A model generated the notes under the pieces. The model was not told the origin of the DNA. It made no database searches and was given only the letters and a program-made list of their open reading frames with translations. A stretch of DNA of 64,000 nucleotides from Curtobacterium sp. TC1 (GTDB taxonomy: Bacteria; Actinomycetota; Actinomycetes; Actinomycetales; Microbacteriaceae), in the NCBI RefSeq assembly GCF_019844075.1, contig NZ_CP081964.1:930001-994000 (forward strand), written 5' to 3'. Made by a program: the position numbers and the translations under genes. Of the stretch, positions 17,859 through 27,672 are shown piece after piece. The stretch's first letter is position 1; the number at the start of each line of letters is the position of its first letter.

Positions 17859-18562
17859 CCGCCGCCGACCGTACCCGCCTGGCCCTGGTCGTCCGCGGGG
17901 GATGGGACGGCCACCAGCCCGTCGAGACCACCGACCTGTTCGTCCCGTTCCTGCGCGAGAACGGGTTCGCGGTCCGGGTGTCGGACTCGACGGCCGTCTA
18001 CGCCGACGAGTCCGTCATGGACGAGGTCGACCTGATCGTGCAGGTCGTCACGATGTCGACCATCGCCGACGACGAGTTCGCCGGGCTGCAGCGCGCGGTC
18101 CTGGGCGGCGCCGGACTGGCTGGCTGGCACGGCGGCATCGCGGACGCGTTCCGGAACACCGCCGACTACCTGCACATGGTCGGCGGCCAGTTCGCCCACC
18201 ACGCCGGCAAGCACCCCGACGAGCGCGTCGGCGAACAGTCCGACAACTACATCCCGTACACGGTGCACCTCACCGACCTCGGCCGGTCGCACCCGATCAC
18301 GCAGGGCATCGAGGACTTCGACCTCGTCACCGAGCAGTACTGGGTGCTGTCCGACGAGTACAACGACGTCCTCGCGACCACCACCCAGGACGCGCGCGAC
18401 TTCGACGCCTGGAACCGACCGGTCACCGCACCGGCGATCTGGACACGGCAGTGGGGCGAGGGCCGCGTGTTCGTCTCGGCGCCCGGACACCGCCTCGAGG
18501 TCGTCGAGTCGCAGCCACTCCGAACCATCATCGAACGGGGACTCCTGTGGGCAGCACGGTGA
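17855..18562 (+). CDS. ThuA-like protein
   Basis: 235 residues from a GTG that overlaps the upstream stop (GTGA). The sequence LALVVRGGWDGHQPVETTDL, the LAGWHGGIADAF motif, YLHMVGGQFAHHAGKHPD, HPITQGIEDFDLVTEQYWVL and the ending WGEGRVFVSAPGHR identify the class-I-glutamine-amidotransferase-like ThuA family. ThuA was defined in rhizobial trehalose/sucrose use, where it works with the Gfo/Idh/MocA protein ThuB on 3-keto-sugars. Here too it lies between two such oxidoreductases. The reaction it carries out is not clear from sequence. Confidence 0.85.
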   Translation: MTAADRTRLALVVRGGWDGHQPVETTDLFVPFLRENGFAVRVSDSTAVYADESVMDEVDLIVQVVTMSTIADDEFAGLQRAVLGGAGLAGWHGGIADAFRNTADYLHMVGGQFAHHAGKHPDERVGEQSDNYIPYTVHLTDLGRSHPITQGIEDFDLVTEQYWVLSDEYNDVLATTTQDARDFDAWNRPVTAPAIWTRQWGEGRVFVSAPGHRLEVVESQPLRTIIERGLLWAAR

Positions 18563-19659
18563 ACGAACGAGCGCTGCGGGTCGGCGTCGTCGGGGTCGGC
18601 GTGATCAGCCAGCAGTACTTCGAGCACTTCCCGGCGCTGCCCGGACTGTCGCTCGTGGCGGTCGCCGACCTCGACGTCGACCGGGCGCAGACGGTCGGCG
18701 CCGCACAGGGCGTGCGCGGCACGAGCGTCGACGAGCTGCTCGCAGCCGACGACGTCGACGTCGTGCTCAACCTGACGATCCCCGCCGCCCACGCCGACGT
18801 CGCGACCCGGGCGCTCGCCGCCGGCAAGCACGTCTACGGCGAGAAGCCCCTGGCGATGTCCACGGCCGAGGCCGGACCGGTGCTCGATGCAGCCCGGGCC
18901 GCGGGCCTCCGGGTCGGCAGTGCCCCGGACACCGTGCTCGGCACCGGCATCCAGACCGCTCGGGCCGCCCTCGACGACGGGCTGATCGGCACCCCGGTCG
19001 GCGCGGCCGTCGCCTGGAGCGCCCCCGGCCACGAGCTCTGGCACCCGGCACCCGCGTTCTACTACCAGCCCGGTGGCGGACCGCTGCTCGACATGGGCCC
19101 CTACTACCTGACCAGTCTCGTCACGTTCTTCGGACCGGTCGTCCGGGTGAGCGGCAGCGCCACGCGTTCCACTCGCGAACGGACGATCGCGACCGGGCCG
19201 AACGCCGGCACGTCGATCCCGGTCGACATCGACACCCACGTGGTCGCGATCCTCGAACACGAGAACGGCGTGGTCTCGACCGTCACCGTCTCGTTCGAGG
19301 TCTGGGCCACCCGCGCGCCGCTCTTCGAGGTGTACGGCACGGCCGGCACCCTCGGCGTCCCGGATCCCAACCGGTTCTCGGACCCGGTGTCGATCGCCAC
19401 CGCGGACGACCGCGCGTGGCGCGAGCTGCCCGTCGCCGCCGGGTACGCCGACGCCGGTCGTGGCTACGGGCTCGCCGACATGGCCCACGCGATCGCGACG
19501 GACCGGCCGCACCGAGCCGCCGGCGACCTCGCGTTCCACGTGCTCGAGGTCATGGAGGCCGTCTCGGCCGCCGCCCGCGACCACACGGTCGTCGACGTGC
19601 ACTCGCGCGTCGACCGACCGGCCACCGTCCCCGCCGGGTCCACCCCCGGATCCTGGTGA
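18547..19659 (+). CDS. Gfo/Idh/MocA family oxidoreductase
   Basis: 370 residues. The GTG at 18547 follows GGGGA by five bases; a GTG at 18559 overlaps the ThuA stop (GTGA) and would remove only four residues. The Rossmann motif is [20 protein letters not shown] lies in [13 protein letters not shown] near residue 102, and [22 protein letters not shown] gives the substrate domain. It differs from the 16677 and 3024 proteins and probably acts at another step, for instance reducing the keto-sugar again after the epimerase. Confidence 0.86.
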   Translation: MGSTVNERALRVGVVGVGVISQQYFEHFPALPGLSLVAVADLDVDRAQTVGAAQGVRGTSVDELLAADDVDVVLNLTIPAAHADVATRALAAGKHVYGEKPLAMSTAEAGPVLDAARAAGLRVGSAPDTVLGTGIQTARAALDDGLIGTPVGAAVAWSAPGHELWHPAPAFYYQPGGGPLLDMGPYYLTSLVTFFGPVVRVSGSATRSTRERTIATGPNAGTSIPVDIDTHVVAILEHENGVVSTVTVSFEVWATRAPLFEVYGTAGTLGVPDPNRFSDPVSIATADDRAWRELPVAAGYADAGRGYGLADMAHAIATDRPHRAAGDLAFHVLEVMEAVSAAARDHTVVDVHSRVDRPATVPAGSTPGSW

Positions 19660-19693
19660 CGGACCCCGACCACCGCACGGAAGGACGACGACG

Positions 19694-20746
<1,053 letters not shown>

Positions 20747-20776
20747 GCGTGCGCGTGGGCGGGGTCGGGGTCGTTC

Positions 20777-20835
20777 CGGGCGTACCTGGTGATCTCGGGC
20801 GTGCCTGGTCGTTCGTTCCGACCAGGTACGCCCGA
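20777..20835. repeat. Three-arm palindromic element before the ROK gene
   Basis: CGGGCGTACCTGGT (20777-20790) and TCGGGCGTGCCTGGTCG (20795-20811) are near-direct repeats, and both are complementary to CGACCAGGTACGCCCGA (20819-20835). The inner hairpin has a 17-bp stem with one G-T pair and a 7-nt loop. The outer one shares the same 3' arm (14 perfect bp), so only one can form. It lies between the epimerase stop and the ROK start, and could act as an attenuator or terminator within the operon, or as a regulator site. Confidence 0.6.
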
Positions 20836-20870
20836 TCCCGCTTCCCATCGCGGACGTCCTGGGAGATTCT

Positions 20871-22166
20871 GTGACGGAACACGACCGCACGACGGGCCCG
20901 GCACAGACCCCGGCGCCGAGCAACGCCGCGCGCATCCTCCGCCTGGTGCACGAGGACGGCCCGATCGCACGCGCCGAGATCACCCGTCGCACCGGGCTGA
21001 ACCGGTCCACGACCCTCGCACTCGTCGGTGAGCTGGTCGAGCTCGGGCTGGTGCACGAAGGCCCACCGCCCGCCGGGTCCGCTGGATCCGGGGTCGGTCG
21101 CCCGAGCCCGATCGTGCGGGCTTCGGCAGACGTGGTGGCCGCTGCCGTCACGGTCGAGATCGACGCCGTCGAGGTGGCCCTCGTCGGGCTCGACGGCACC
21201 GTCCGGCGGCGGCAGGTCGAGGCGCAGGTCCGCCCACCCTCGGCTGCCGAGGCCGTCGACGTCGTCGCCCGGCTCCTCGACCAGGTCCGAGTGACCGGCG
21301 CCGAGACCACCGGCACCGGCGCCGGCACCGGGCCCGCGTCCGCCCCGGGGCGGTTGCGGCTCGTCGGGGTGGGCGTCGCCGTCCCCGGGACGGTCCGCGC
21401 CGAGGACGGCAACGTCCAGTACGCGCCGCACCTCGGCTGGCACGACGAACCCTTCGCAGCTCCGCTCGCCGCCCGGACGGGACTGCCGGTCCGTGCCGCC
21501 AACGACGCGAACCTCGGGGCCTGGGCCGAACGCCTCGCCGGCAGCGGACGGGGCGTCGACGACCTCGTGTACCTCAACGGCGGCGCGAGCGGCATCGGTG
21601 GCGGGGTCATCTCCGGCGGACGGCCGCTCAGCGGCGCCGACGGGTACGCCGGCGAGCTCGGCCACACGTTCGTCGCGGCGAACGGCATCCGCTGCCACTG
21701 CGGAGCCGTCGGATGCCTCGAGACGGAGGCCTCGCGTGACGCCCTCACCACCGTCGCCGGGACGGCCCCCGACGACCTCGCCGCGTTGGCCGGAGCGCTC
21801 GCCGCCGACGACCCCGCGACCGAACGCGTCGTGGACCGGCAGGTCGATGCCCTCGCCACCGCGCTCCGCAACGCGATCCACACCGTCAACCCCGAGGTCG
21901 TCGTGCTCGGCGGGTTCCTCGGAGTGCTGCTCGACCACGTCGGCGACCGGATCGTCACCGCCGTCCGTGCGCAGTCGATGGCGGGCACGGCCGATCGGCT
22001 GCGCATCGTCCCGGCTGCACTGGGCAGGGACGTCCTCGTGCACGGAGCCGCCGAGATCGGCTTCCGCGACCTGCTCCGCGACCCGGGCACCGTGACCACC
22101 GCGGTCGCCACCACCACCCACACGTCCGACCGCGACGACGCGGCCGAGGAAGCGAGAACCCCATGA
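20871..22166 (+). CDS. ROK family transcriptional regulator (XylR/NagC type)
   Basis: 431 residues from a GTG five bases after GGGAG. An N-terminal winged helix (PSNAARILRLVHEDGPIARA, ITRRTGLNRSTTLALVGELV) is followed by a ROK sugar-kinase-like domain with GVGVAVPGTVRAEDG and the zinc site GELGHTFVAANGIRCHCGAV then GCLE. This architecture is that of XylR/NagC repressors, which sense sugars. It lies within the sugar operon, with its stop overlapping the dehydrogenase start, and is the likely regulator of the divergent xylA/16677 promoter. Confidence 0.9.
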   Translation: MTEHDRTTGPAQTPAPSNAARILRLVHEDGPIARAEITRRTGLNRSTTLALVGELVELGLVHEGPPPAGSAGSGVGRPSPIVRASADVVAAAVTVEIDAVEVALVGLDGTVRRRQVEAQVRPPSAAEAVDVVARLLDQVRVTGAETTGTGAGTGPASAPGRLRLVGVGVAVPGTVRAEDGNVQYAPHLGWHDEPFAAPLAARTGLPVRAANDANLGAWAERLAGSGRGVDDLVYLNGGASGIGGGVISGGRPLSGADGYAGELGHTFVAANGIRCHCGAVGCLETEASRDALTTVAGTAPDDLAALAGALAADDPATERVVDRQVDALATALRNAIHTVNPEVVVLGGFLGVLLDHVGDRIVTAVRAQSMAGTADRLRIVPAALGRDVLVHGAAEIGFRDLLRDPGTVTTAVATTTHTSDRDDAAEEARTP

Positions 22167-23200
22167 CCTCCATCCAGCGCCAGCGCACCAGCGTGCTGCT
22201 CGGCACCCAGGACCTGACCGTCGAAGACCGCCCCGTCCCCGAGGTCGAGCCCGGCGACGTCCTCGTCCGGGTCGCCGCGGTCGGGGTGTGCGGCTCCGAC
22301 GTGCACTACTACCGGCACGGCCGCATCGGGGACTTCGTCGTCGAGGAGCCCCTCGTCCTCGGGCACGAGCTGTCCGGCACGATCACCGCCGTCGGCGAGG
22401 GCGTCGACCCCGCGCGCGTCGGGGAGCGCGTCGCCGTCGAACCCCAGCGTCCCTGCCACCGGTGCGCGCAGTGCCTCGCCGGCCGCTACAACCTCTGCCC
22501 GCACATGCGCTTCTACGCGACGCCCCCGGTCGACGGGGCCTTCGCCGAGTTCGTCACCATCGAGGCCGAGTTCGCCCACGTCCTGCCCGACTCCGTCTCG
22601 TTCGAGGCCGGCGCCCTGCTCGAACCCCTGTCGGTCGGCATCGCCGCGGTCCGGAAGGCCGGCATCGTCCCCGGCTCCTCGGTGCTGATCGCGGGTGCCG
22701 GTCCGATCGGGATCATCTGCGCACAGGCAGCGCGGGCGTTCGGCGCCACCCGGATCGTGGTCAGCGACCTCGTCCCCGAGCGCCGGGAGCGTGCGCTGCA
22801 GTACGGCGCCACCGAGGTCGTCGACCCGACCACGGTGTCCGTCGCCTCGGACATCGCACCGGTCGACGCCTTCATCGACGCCAGCGGTGCGCCCCGTGCC
22901 GTGTCCGACGGCATCAAGGCCGTCGGACCGGCCGGCGCTGCGGTGCTCGTGGGGCTCGGCAACTCCGAGATGACGCTGCCGGTCGAGCACATCCAGAACC
23001 TCGAGGTCACCGTCACCGGGATCTTCCGCTACACCGGCACGTGGCCGGTCGCGATCGGCCTGGTCGCGTCCGGGCAGGTCGACCTGGACTCGCTCGTCAC
23101 CGGTCGGTTCGGGCTCGACGAGGTCCGCGAAGCCCTCGAGAGCGACACCGACCCGGAGTCCCTCAAGTCCGTCGTCTACCCCGGCGGCGTGCCCGCCTGA
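22163..23200 (+). CDS. Zinc-dependent alcohol (polyol) dehydrogenase, MDR family
   Basis: 345 residues, ATGA-coupled to the ROK gene. Catalytic zinc ligands are in VGVCGSDVHYYRHG (Cys43) and LVLGHELSG (His-Glu); the structural zinc motif is PCHRCAQCLAGRYNLC (four Cys). The NAD site is VLIAGAGPIGIICAQAA near 170, followed by an acidic residue (VVSDL) expected for NAD specificity. It resembles sorbitol/xylitol dehydrogenases. Within the operon it parallels YcjQ of E. coli, the zinc dehydrogenase partner of YcjR and YcjS, but xylitol or another polyol is also possible. Confidence 0.87.
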   Translation: MTSIQRQRTSVLLGTQDLTVEDRPVPEVEPGDVLVRVAAVGVCGSDVHYYRHGRIGDFVVEEPLVLGHELSGTITAVGEGVDPARVGERVAVEPQRPCHRCAQCLAGRYNLCPHMRFYATPPVDGAFAEFVTIEAEFAHVLPDSVSFEAGALLEPLSVGIAAVRKAGIVPGSSVLIAGAGPIGIICAQAARAFGATRIVVSDLVPERRERALQYGATEVVDPTTVSVASDIAPVDAFIDASGAPRAVSDGIKAVGPAGAAVLVGLGNSEMTLPVEHIQNLEVTVTGIFRYTGTWPVAIGLVASGQVDLDSLVTGRFGLDEVREALESDTDPESLKSVVYPGGVPA

Positions 23201-23266
23201 GCGCGCACGGTGCGCGGTTTGCCGCGCAGCGCCGAGTTGCGTGCCACGGGCGGGGTTGCAAGCGGA

Positions 23267-23670
23267 CACGGTGCGCGGAAGCTCGCACGGGGTGAGGACG
23301 CGCGCACGGTGCGGACGGGAGGCCCGTGGCCAGGCCGCCACGGGCCTCCCGTCCGGCTGATGGCTGGTGCACGGTGCGAGATTGGTCGTTGGATCCATGG
23401 TCGTCGGCATGGTGCCGCCCTGTGGGCGCGCACGGTGCGCGGAAGCTCGCACGGGGTGAGGACGCGCGCACGGTGCGGACGGGAGGCCCGTGGCCAGGCC
23501 GCCACGGGCCTCCCGTCCGGCTGATGGCTGGTGCACGGTGCGAGATTGGTCGTTGGATCCATGGTCGTCGGCATGGTGCCGCCCTGTGGGCGCGCACGGT
23601 GCGCGGAAGCTCGCACGGGGTGAGGACGCGCGCACGGTGCGGACGGGAGGCCCGTGGCCAGGCCGCCACG
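23267..23670. repeat. Tandem array of a 164-bp unit, 2.5 copies, each with a large hairpin
   Basis: Copies begin at 23267, 23431 and 23595. The first two appear identical over their length and the third matches for 76 bp, then diverges at 23671. Each unit carries CGGACGGGAGGCCCGTGGC and its complement (23312-23330 / 23337-23355 in copy 1), a 19-bp perfect stem with a 6-nt loop, and several GCACGGTGCG-like short repeats. It occupies most of the 540-bp gene-free stretch between the alcohol dehydrogenase and the MFS gene. Open frames through it are periodic by-products. It is not a CRISPR: there are no variable spacers. The hairpins are family A, as at 5205-5256. Confidence 0.9.
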
Positions 23671-23740
23671 CGCCTCCAACCCGGCACGTGACCCGGAACG
23701 GGGCCACCGCTGCGTCACCGGGACGCGCTACGGTTCGCGC

Positions 23741-25114
23741 ATGACCGCTTCTCCGGCCGCCGTTGTGCCGCAGCGCACCGACCGGCGCGCGCTCGTCTCC
23801 TGGGCGCTCTGGGACTGGGGATCCGCGGCGTTCAACGCCGTCGTCACCACCTTCGTCTTCAGCACCTACCTGGCGAGCCGGGCGTTCGTCGACCCGGCGC
23901 GGGTGGCCGACACCTCCGCCGCCGGCAAGGCGTTCGTGGAGCGCGAGCTCGCCCACAACGCCGCGGTGGTCTCCACGGCGCTGACGATCGCCGGCATCGT
24001 CGTCGCGCTCGTCGCCCCGGCGATCGGGCGCCTGGCGGACTCGTCCGGGCACCGGCGCCGGTCCGTCCTCATCGCCACGATCGGCATCGTCCTGTCCATC
24101 GGCGGCATGGTGTTCGTCGCGCCGAGCCAGCCGTACCTGGTGCTCGGGGCCGCGTTGCTCGGTATCGGCACGGTCGCGTACGAGATCGCGAGCGTCGGCT
24201 ACAACGCCATGATCGGGCAGATCGCGTCGGGGGAACGGACCGGACGGGTCTCCGCGATCGGGTGGGCCGCCGGCTACTTCGGCGGCATCGTGCTGCTCGT
24301 GGTGCTGCTCGTCCTCTGCATCCAGGACTTCCGGGGCGACGGTGTCGTCGGCGGGCTCCTGCAGCTGCCCGCAACCGTCGCGACCGGACAGTGGGACGTC
24401 CGCGTCGCGATCGGCATCGCCGCCGTGTGGCTCGCGGTCAGCTCGATCCCGCTCTTCATCGTGGTGCCCGACGCCGCGCCCGATCCGCGCGGGACCGGTG
24501 GCGTGCTCGGCGCCTACCGCGACCTGGGGCGTGACATCGCCCGGCTCTGGCGCGAACGGCGCAACGTGCTCGCGTTCCTGCTCGCCAGCGCGGTCTTCCG
24601 CGACGGTGTCGGCGCGGTCTTCACGTTCGGCGGCATCATCGCGGCCCAGGTGTTCGGCTTCAGCGCATCGCAGGTCATCCTGTTCGCCATCGCCGCGAAC
24701 GTCGTCGCCGGAGTCGCCACCTTCGTGTCCGGACGGCTCGACGACCGGTTCGGCTCGCGTGCGCTCATCATGGTGTCGCTGATCGGCCTCGCCGCCTGCG
24801 GACTCGGCGTACTCGCCGCGGGGACGCGGACCGAGTGGTTCTGGGTGCTCGGGCTGACCCTGGCGCTGTTCGTCGGACCCGTGCAGTCGTCGTCGCGGGC
24901 GTACCTGGCGCGGCTGGCGACACCCGGCCGCGAGGGCGAGCTCTTCGGCCTCTACGCCACCACCGGCCGGGCGGCGTCGTTCCTGGCGCCGGCGCTGTTC
25001 GGCGTCGCCGTGACGATCGGCGGCTCGACGCGCTTCGGCATCCTCGGGATCGTGGTGGTGCTCGTCGCGGGGCTGGTGCTCATGGCGTTCGTGAAGCCCG
25101 AGCCCCGGACGTAG
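23741..25114 (+). CDS. MFS transporter, Atg22/UMF1-like
   Basis: 457 residues, about twelve helices. It opens with LVSWALWDWGSAAFNAVVTT, the mark of the UMF1 (vacuole effluxer Atg22-like) family, with GRLADSSGHRRRSVLIATIG after helix 2. The ATG at 23741 follows a TACGGT -10 box by six bases, so the mRNA is probably leaderless; longer readings would run into the repeat array. The function in bacteria is unclear, probably export or uptake of a small metabolite such as amino acids. It stands alone. Confidence 0.85.
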   Translation: MTASPAAVVPQRTDRRALVSWALWDWGSAAFNAVVTTFVFSTYLASRAFVDPARVADTSAAGKAFVERELAHNAAVVSTALTIAGIVVALVAPAIGRLADSSGHRRRSVLIATIGIVLSIGGMVFVAPSQPYLVLGAALLGIGTVAYEIASVGYNAMIGQIASGERTGRVSAIGWAAGYFGGIVLLVVLLVLCIQDFRGDGVVGGLLQLPATVATGQWDVRVAIGIAAVWLAVSSIPLFIVVPDAAPDPRGTGGVLGAYRDLGRDIARLWRERRNVLAFLLASAVFRDGVGAVFTFGGIIAAQVFGFSASQVILFAIAANVVAGVATFVSGRLDDRFGSRALIMVSLIGLAACGLGVLAAGTRTEWFWVLGLTLALFVGPVQSSSRAYLARLATPGREGELFGLYATTGRAASFLAPALFGVAVTIGGSTRFGILGIVVVLVAGLVLMAFVKPEPRT

Positions 25115-25205
25115 GCGGTCCCGCACCGCTGCGGTTGTGCGCATCGTTGTGCACAGCGCCGCGGTTCCGTCGAACTCCGCAGCGCGGGTGCGCCAGGATG
25201 GACCC

Positions 25206-26633
25206 ATGACCGACCAGCGCATCGCCGTCGTCGTCCTCGCCGCCGGGCAGGGCACGCGCATGAAGTCGTCCACGCCCAAGGTGCTGCACCGGCTCGCCGG
25301 GCTGCCGCTCATCGCCCACGTCCTGCGGACGGCGTCGTCCCTCGGGCCGGAACACGTCGCGGTGGTCGTCCGGCACGAGCGTGACCTCGTCGCAGCGGAG
25401 ATCACCGAGCGCGCGCCCGACGCCATCATCGTCGACCAGGACGACGTCCCCGGCACCGGTCGCGCGGTCGAGGTCGCGGTCCAGGCGCTCCCCGCCGACT
25501 TCGACGGTGCCGTCGTGGTGCTCTCCGGCGACGTTCCGTTGCTCGATGCGGCGTCGCTCCGCCTGCTCGTCGACGCGCACGCCCGTGGCGGCAACGGGGC
25601 GACCTTCGTCAGTGCGATCGCCCCGGACCCGACCGGCCTCGGACGGATCGTGCGTGACGCCGACGGCGCGTTCACCGGGGTCGTCGAGCACAAGGACGCG
25701 ACGGTCGAACAGCTTGCCATCGCCGAGGCGAACGCGGGCATCTACGCGTTCGACGTGACGCACCTCCGCGCGGTCCTGCCGTCGCTCACCACGGCGAACG
25801 CGCAGGGCGAGAAGTACATCACCGACGCCCCCGCGCTGATCAGCGACCGAGGTGGGCGCATCGACGTGGTCACCCTGACGGACTCGTGGCTCGTCGCCGG
25901 CATCAACGACCGCGCGCAGCTCTCCGATGCCGCACGCGAGCTCAACGCCCGCATCGTCCGCCGACACCAGCTCGCCGGCGTCACCGTGCAGGACCCGGCG
26001 ACCACCTGGATCGACCTCGACGTCTCGATCGAGGCGGACGCCGAGGTCCTGCCCGGCACCCAGCTCCTCGGAGCGACCGCGATCGCCGCCGGTGCCGTGG
26101 TCGGGCCGGACACGACGCTGCGCGACACCGAGGTCGGTGCCGGGGCGACGGTGAACCGGGTCGACGCCACCCTCGCGGTCATCGGCGACGGCGCCTCGGT
26201 GGGGCCGTTCGCGTACCTGCGTCCGGGCACGATCCTCGGCGACCAGGGCAAGATCGGCACCTTCGTCGAGACGAAGAACGCGAAGATCGGCCGTGGCAGC
26301 AAGGTCCCGCACCTGTCCTACATCGGCGACGCCGAGGTGGGCGAGGACTCGAACATCGGCGCGAACACGATCACCGCGAACTACGACGGCGTGCACAAGC
26401 ACCGGACCGAGGTCGGCTCGAACGTCCGCACCGGCTCGCACAACGTCTTCGTCGCCCCGGTTAGGATTGGTGACGGCGCGTACACGGGTGCCGGGACGAC
26501 GGTCCGCAAGGACGTCCCGGCCGGATCGCTCGCGATCAGCTACGCCCCACAGCGCAACACCGACGGATGGGTCGAGGAACACCGACCCGGCACACCGGCG
26601 GCCGAGGCTGCTCGGCACGCGAACGGCGAATAG
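25206..26633 (+). CDS. glmU: Bifunctional UDP-N-acetylglucosamine pyrophosphorylase / glucosamine-1-phosphate acetyltransferase
   Basis: 475 residues. The N-terminal nucleotidyltransferase has VVLAAGQGTRMKSSTPKVLH and VPGTGRAVE, then a conserved GDVPLL. The C-terminal left-handed beta helix has hexapeptide repeats and the acetyltransferase signature KIGTFVETKNAKIGRGSKV with a catalytic His in VPHLSYIGDAEVG. It makes UDP-GlcNAc for peptidoglycan. ATG at 25206, six bases after CAGGAT, suggesting a leaderless start. It is followed by prs, a common actinobacterial pair. Confidence 0.96.
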   Translation: MTDQRIAVVVLAAGQGTRMKSSTPKVLHRLAGLPLIAHVLRTASSLGPEHVAVVVRHERDLVAAEITERAPDAIIVDQDDVPGTGRAVEVAVQALPADFDGAVVVLSGDVPLLDAASLRLLVDAHARGGNGATFVSAIAPDPTGLGRIVRDADGAFTGVVEHKDATVEQLAIAEANAGIYAFDVTHLRAVLPSLTTANAQGEKYITDAPALISDRGGRIDVVTLTDSWLVAGINDRAQLSDAARELNARIVRRHQLAGVTVQDPATTWIDLDVSIEADAEVLPGTQLLGATAIAAGAVVGPDTTLRDTEVGAGATVNRVDATLAVIGDGASVGPFAYLRPGTILGDQGKIGTFVETKNAKIGRGSKVPHLSYIGDAEVGEDSNIGANTITANYDGVHKHRTEVGSNVRTGSHNVFVAPVRIGDGAYTGAGTTVRKDVPAGSLAISYAPQRNTDGWVEEHRPGTPAAEAARHANGE

Positions 26634-26694
26634 ATCCTGGCGACCACCGGTCGTCGACATCGACCCCACACGGGTCAGGGAGTGAGCACCGCAC

Positions 26695-27672
26695 TTGTCC
26701 GGAATCAAGACAACCGGCCAGAAACGACTCGTCCTCGTCTCGGGGCGAGCACACCCGGCGCTCTCCGCCGAGATCGCAGAGGAACTCGGCGTCGACCTGG
26801 TCCCCACCGACGCCCGGACCTTCGCGAACGGTGAGCTGTACGTCCGGTTCGACGAGTCGGTCCGCGGATGCGACGCGTTCGTCATCCAGTCGCACACGGC
26901 ACCGATCAACGAGTGGCTCATGGAGCAGCTCATCATCGTCGACGCGCTGAAGCGGGCCTCGGCGAAGCGCATCACCGTCGTCGCGCCCTTCTACCCGTAC
27001 GCCCGTCAGGACAAGAAGGGCCGCGGTCGCGAGCCGATCTCGGCCCGCCTCGTCGCCGACCTGTTCAAGGCCGCCGGCGCGCACCGGATCATGAGCGTCG
27101 ACCTGCACGCCGCCCAGATCCAGGGCTTCTTCGACGGCCCGGTGGACCACCTCTTCGCCATGCCGGTGCTGCTCGAGCACTTCAAGGAGATCCTCGACCC
27201 GTCGATCCTGACGGTCGTGTCCCCGGACATGGGCCGCGTCCGCGTCGCCGACATCTGGTCCGAGAAGCTCGGTGCGCCCCTCGCCATCATCCACAAGCGC
27301 CGCGACCCGCTGGTCCCGAACCAGGTGACGGTGCACGAGATCGTCGGCGACGTCTCCGGCCGCTGGTGCCTGCTGGTCGACGACCTGATCGACACCGGGC
27401 GCACGATCGCCAAGGCTGCCGAGGCGCTGAAGGAGGCCGGCGCGATCGGCGTCGTCGTCGCCGCGACGCACGCGGTGTTCTCCGACCCGGCCACCGAGCT
27501 GCTGCAGAGCGAGTTCATCGACCGCGTCGTCGTGACCGACACCCTGCCGGTGCCGGTTGAGAAGCGTTGGGACCGTCTCGAGATCCTGCCGATCGCCCCG
27601 CTCCTGGCCCGCGCCATCCACGAGGTCTTCGACGACGGTTCCGTCACGTCGATGTTCGACGGCGCCGCTTGA
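26695..27672 (+). CDS. prs: Ribose-phosphate pyrophosphokinase
   Basis: 325 residues from a TTG start. It shows the class I PRPP synthetase blocks: ARTFANGELYVRFDESVRG, APFYPYARQDKKGRGREPIS, VDLHAAQIQGFFDGPVDHLF, the catalytic-flap Lys/Arg in IIHKRRDP, and the PRPP-binding loop WCLLVDDLIDTGRTIAKA. It makes PRPP for purine, pyrimidine, His and Trp synthesis. The AGGGAG site is about 12 bases from the TTG, rather far. The next gene overlaps by 4 bp. Confidence 0.96.
   Translation: MSGIKTTGQKRLVLVSGRAHPALSAEIAEELGVDLVPTDARTFANGELYVRFDESVRGCDAFVIQSHTAPINEWLMEQLIIVDALKRASAKRITVVAPFYPYARQDKKGRGREPISARLVADLFKAAGAHRIMSVDLHAAQIQGFFDGPVDHLFAMPVLLEHFKEILDPSILTVVSPDMGRVRVADIWSEKLGAPLAIIHKRRDPLVPNQVTVHEIVGDVSGRWCLLVDDLIDTGRTIAKAAEALKEAGAIGVVVAATHAVFSDPATELLQSEFIDRVVVTDTLPVPVEKRWDRLEILPIAPLLARAIHEVFDDGSVTSMFDGAA

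Noticed and set aside
12968..18562. A 1,864-codon plus-strand frame over the xyl genes
   Set aside because: It is antisense to axe-xylB-xylA, with Arg/Gly/Val-rich sequence of no family. It exists because GC-rich genes rarely have stops in other frames. Only its last 235 codons (ThuA) are real.
23267..23670. CRISPR array
   Set aside because: The 164-bp units are contiguous and identical, with no short repeats separated by variable spacers and no cas genes.
23210..23740. Small proteins coded in the repeat array
   Set aside because: Open frames on both strands simply repeat with the 164-bp period and change frame with it; no ribosome site or family.
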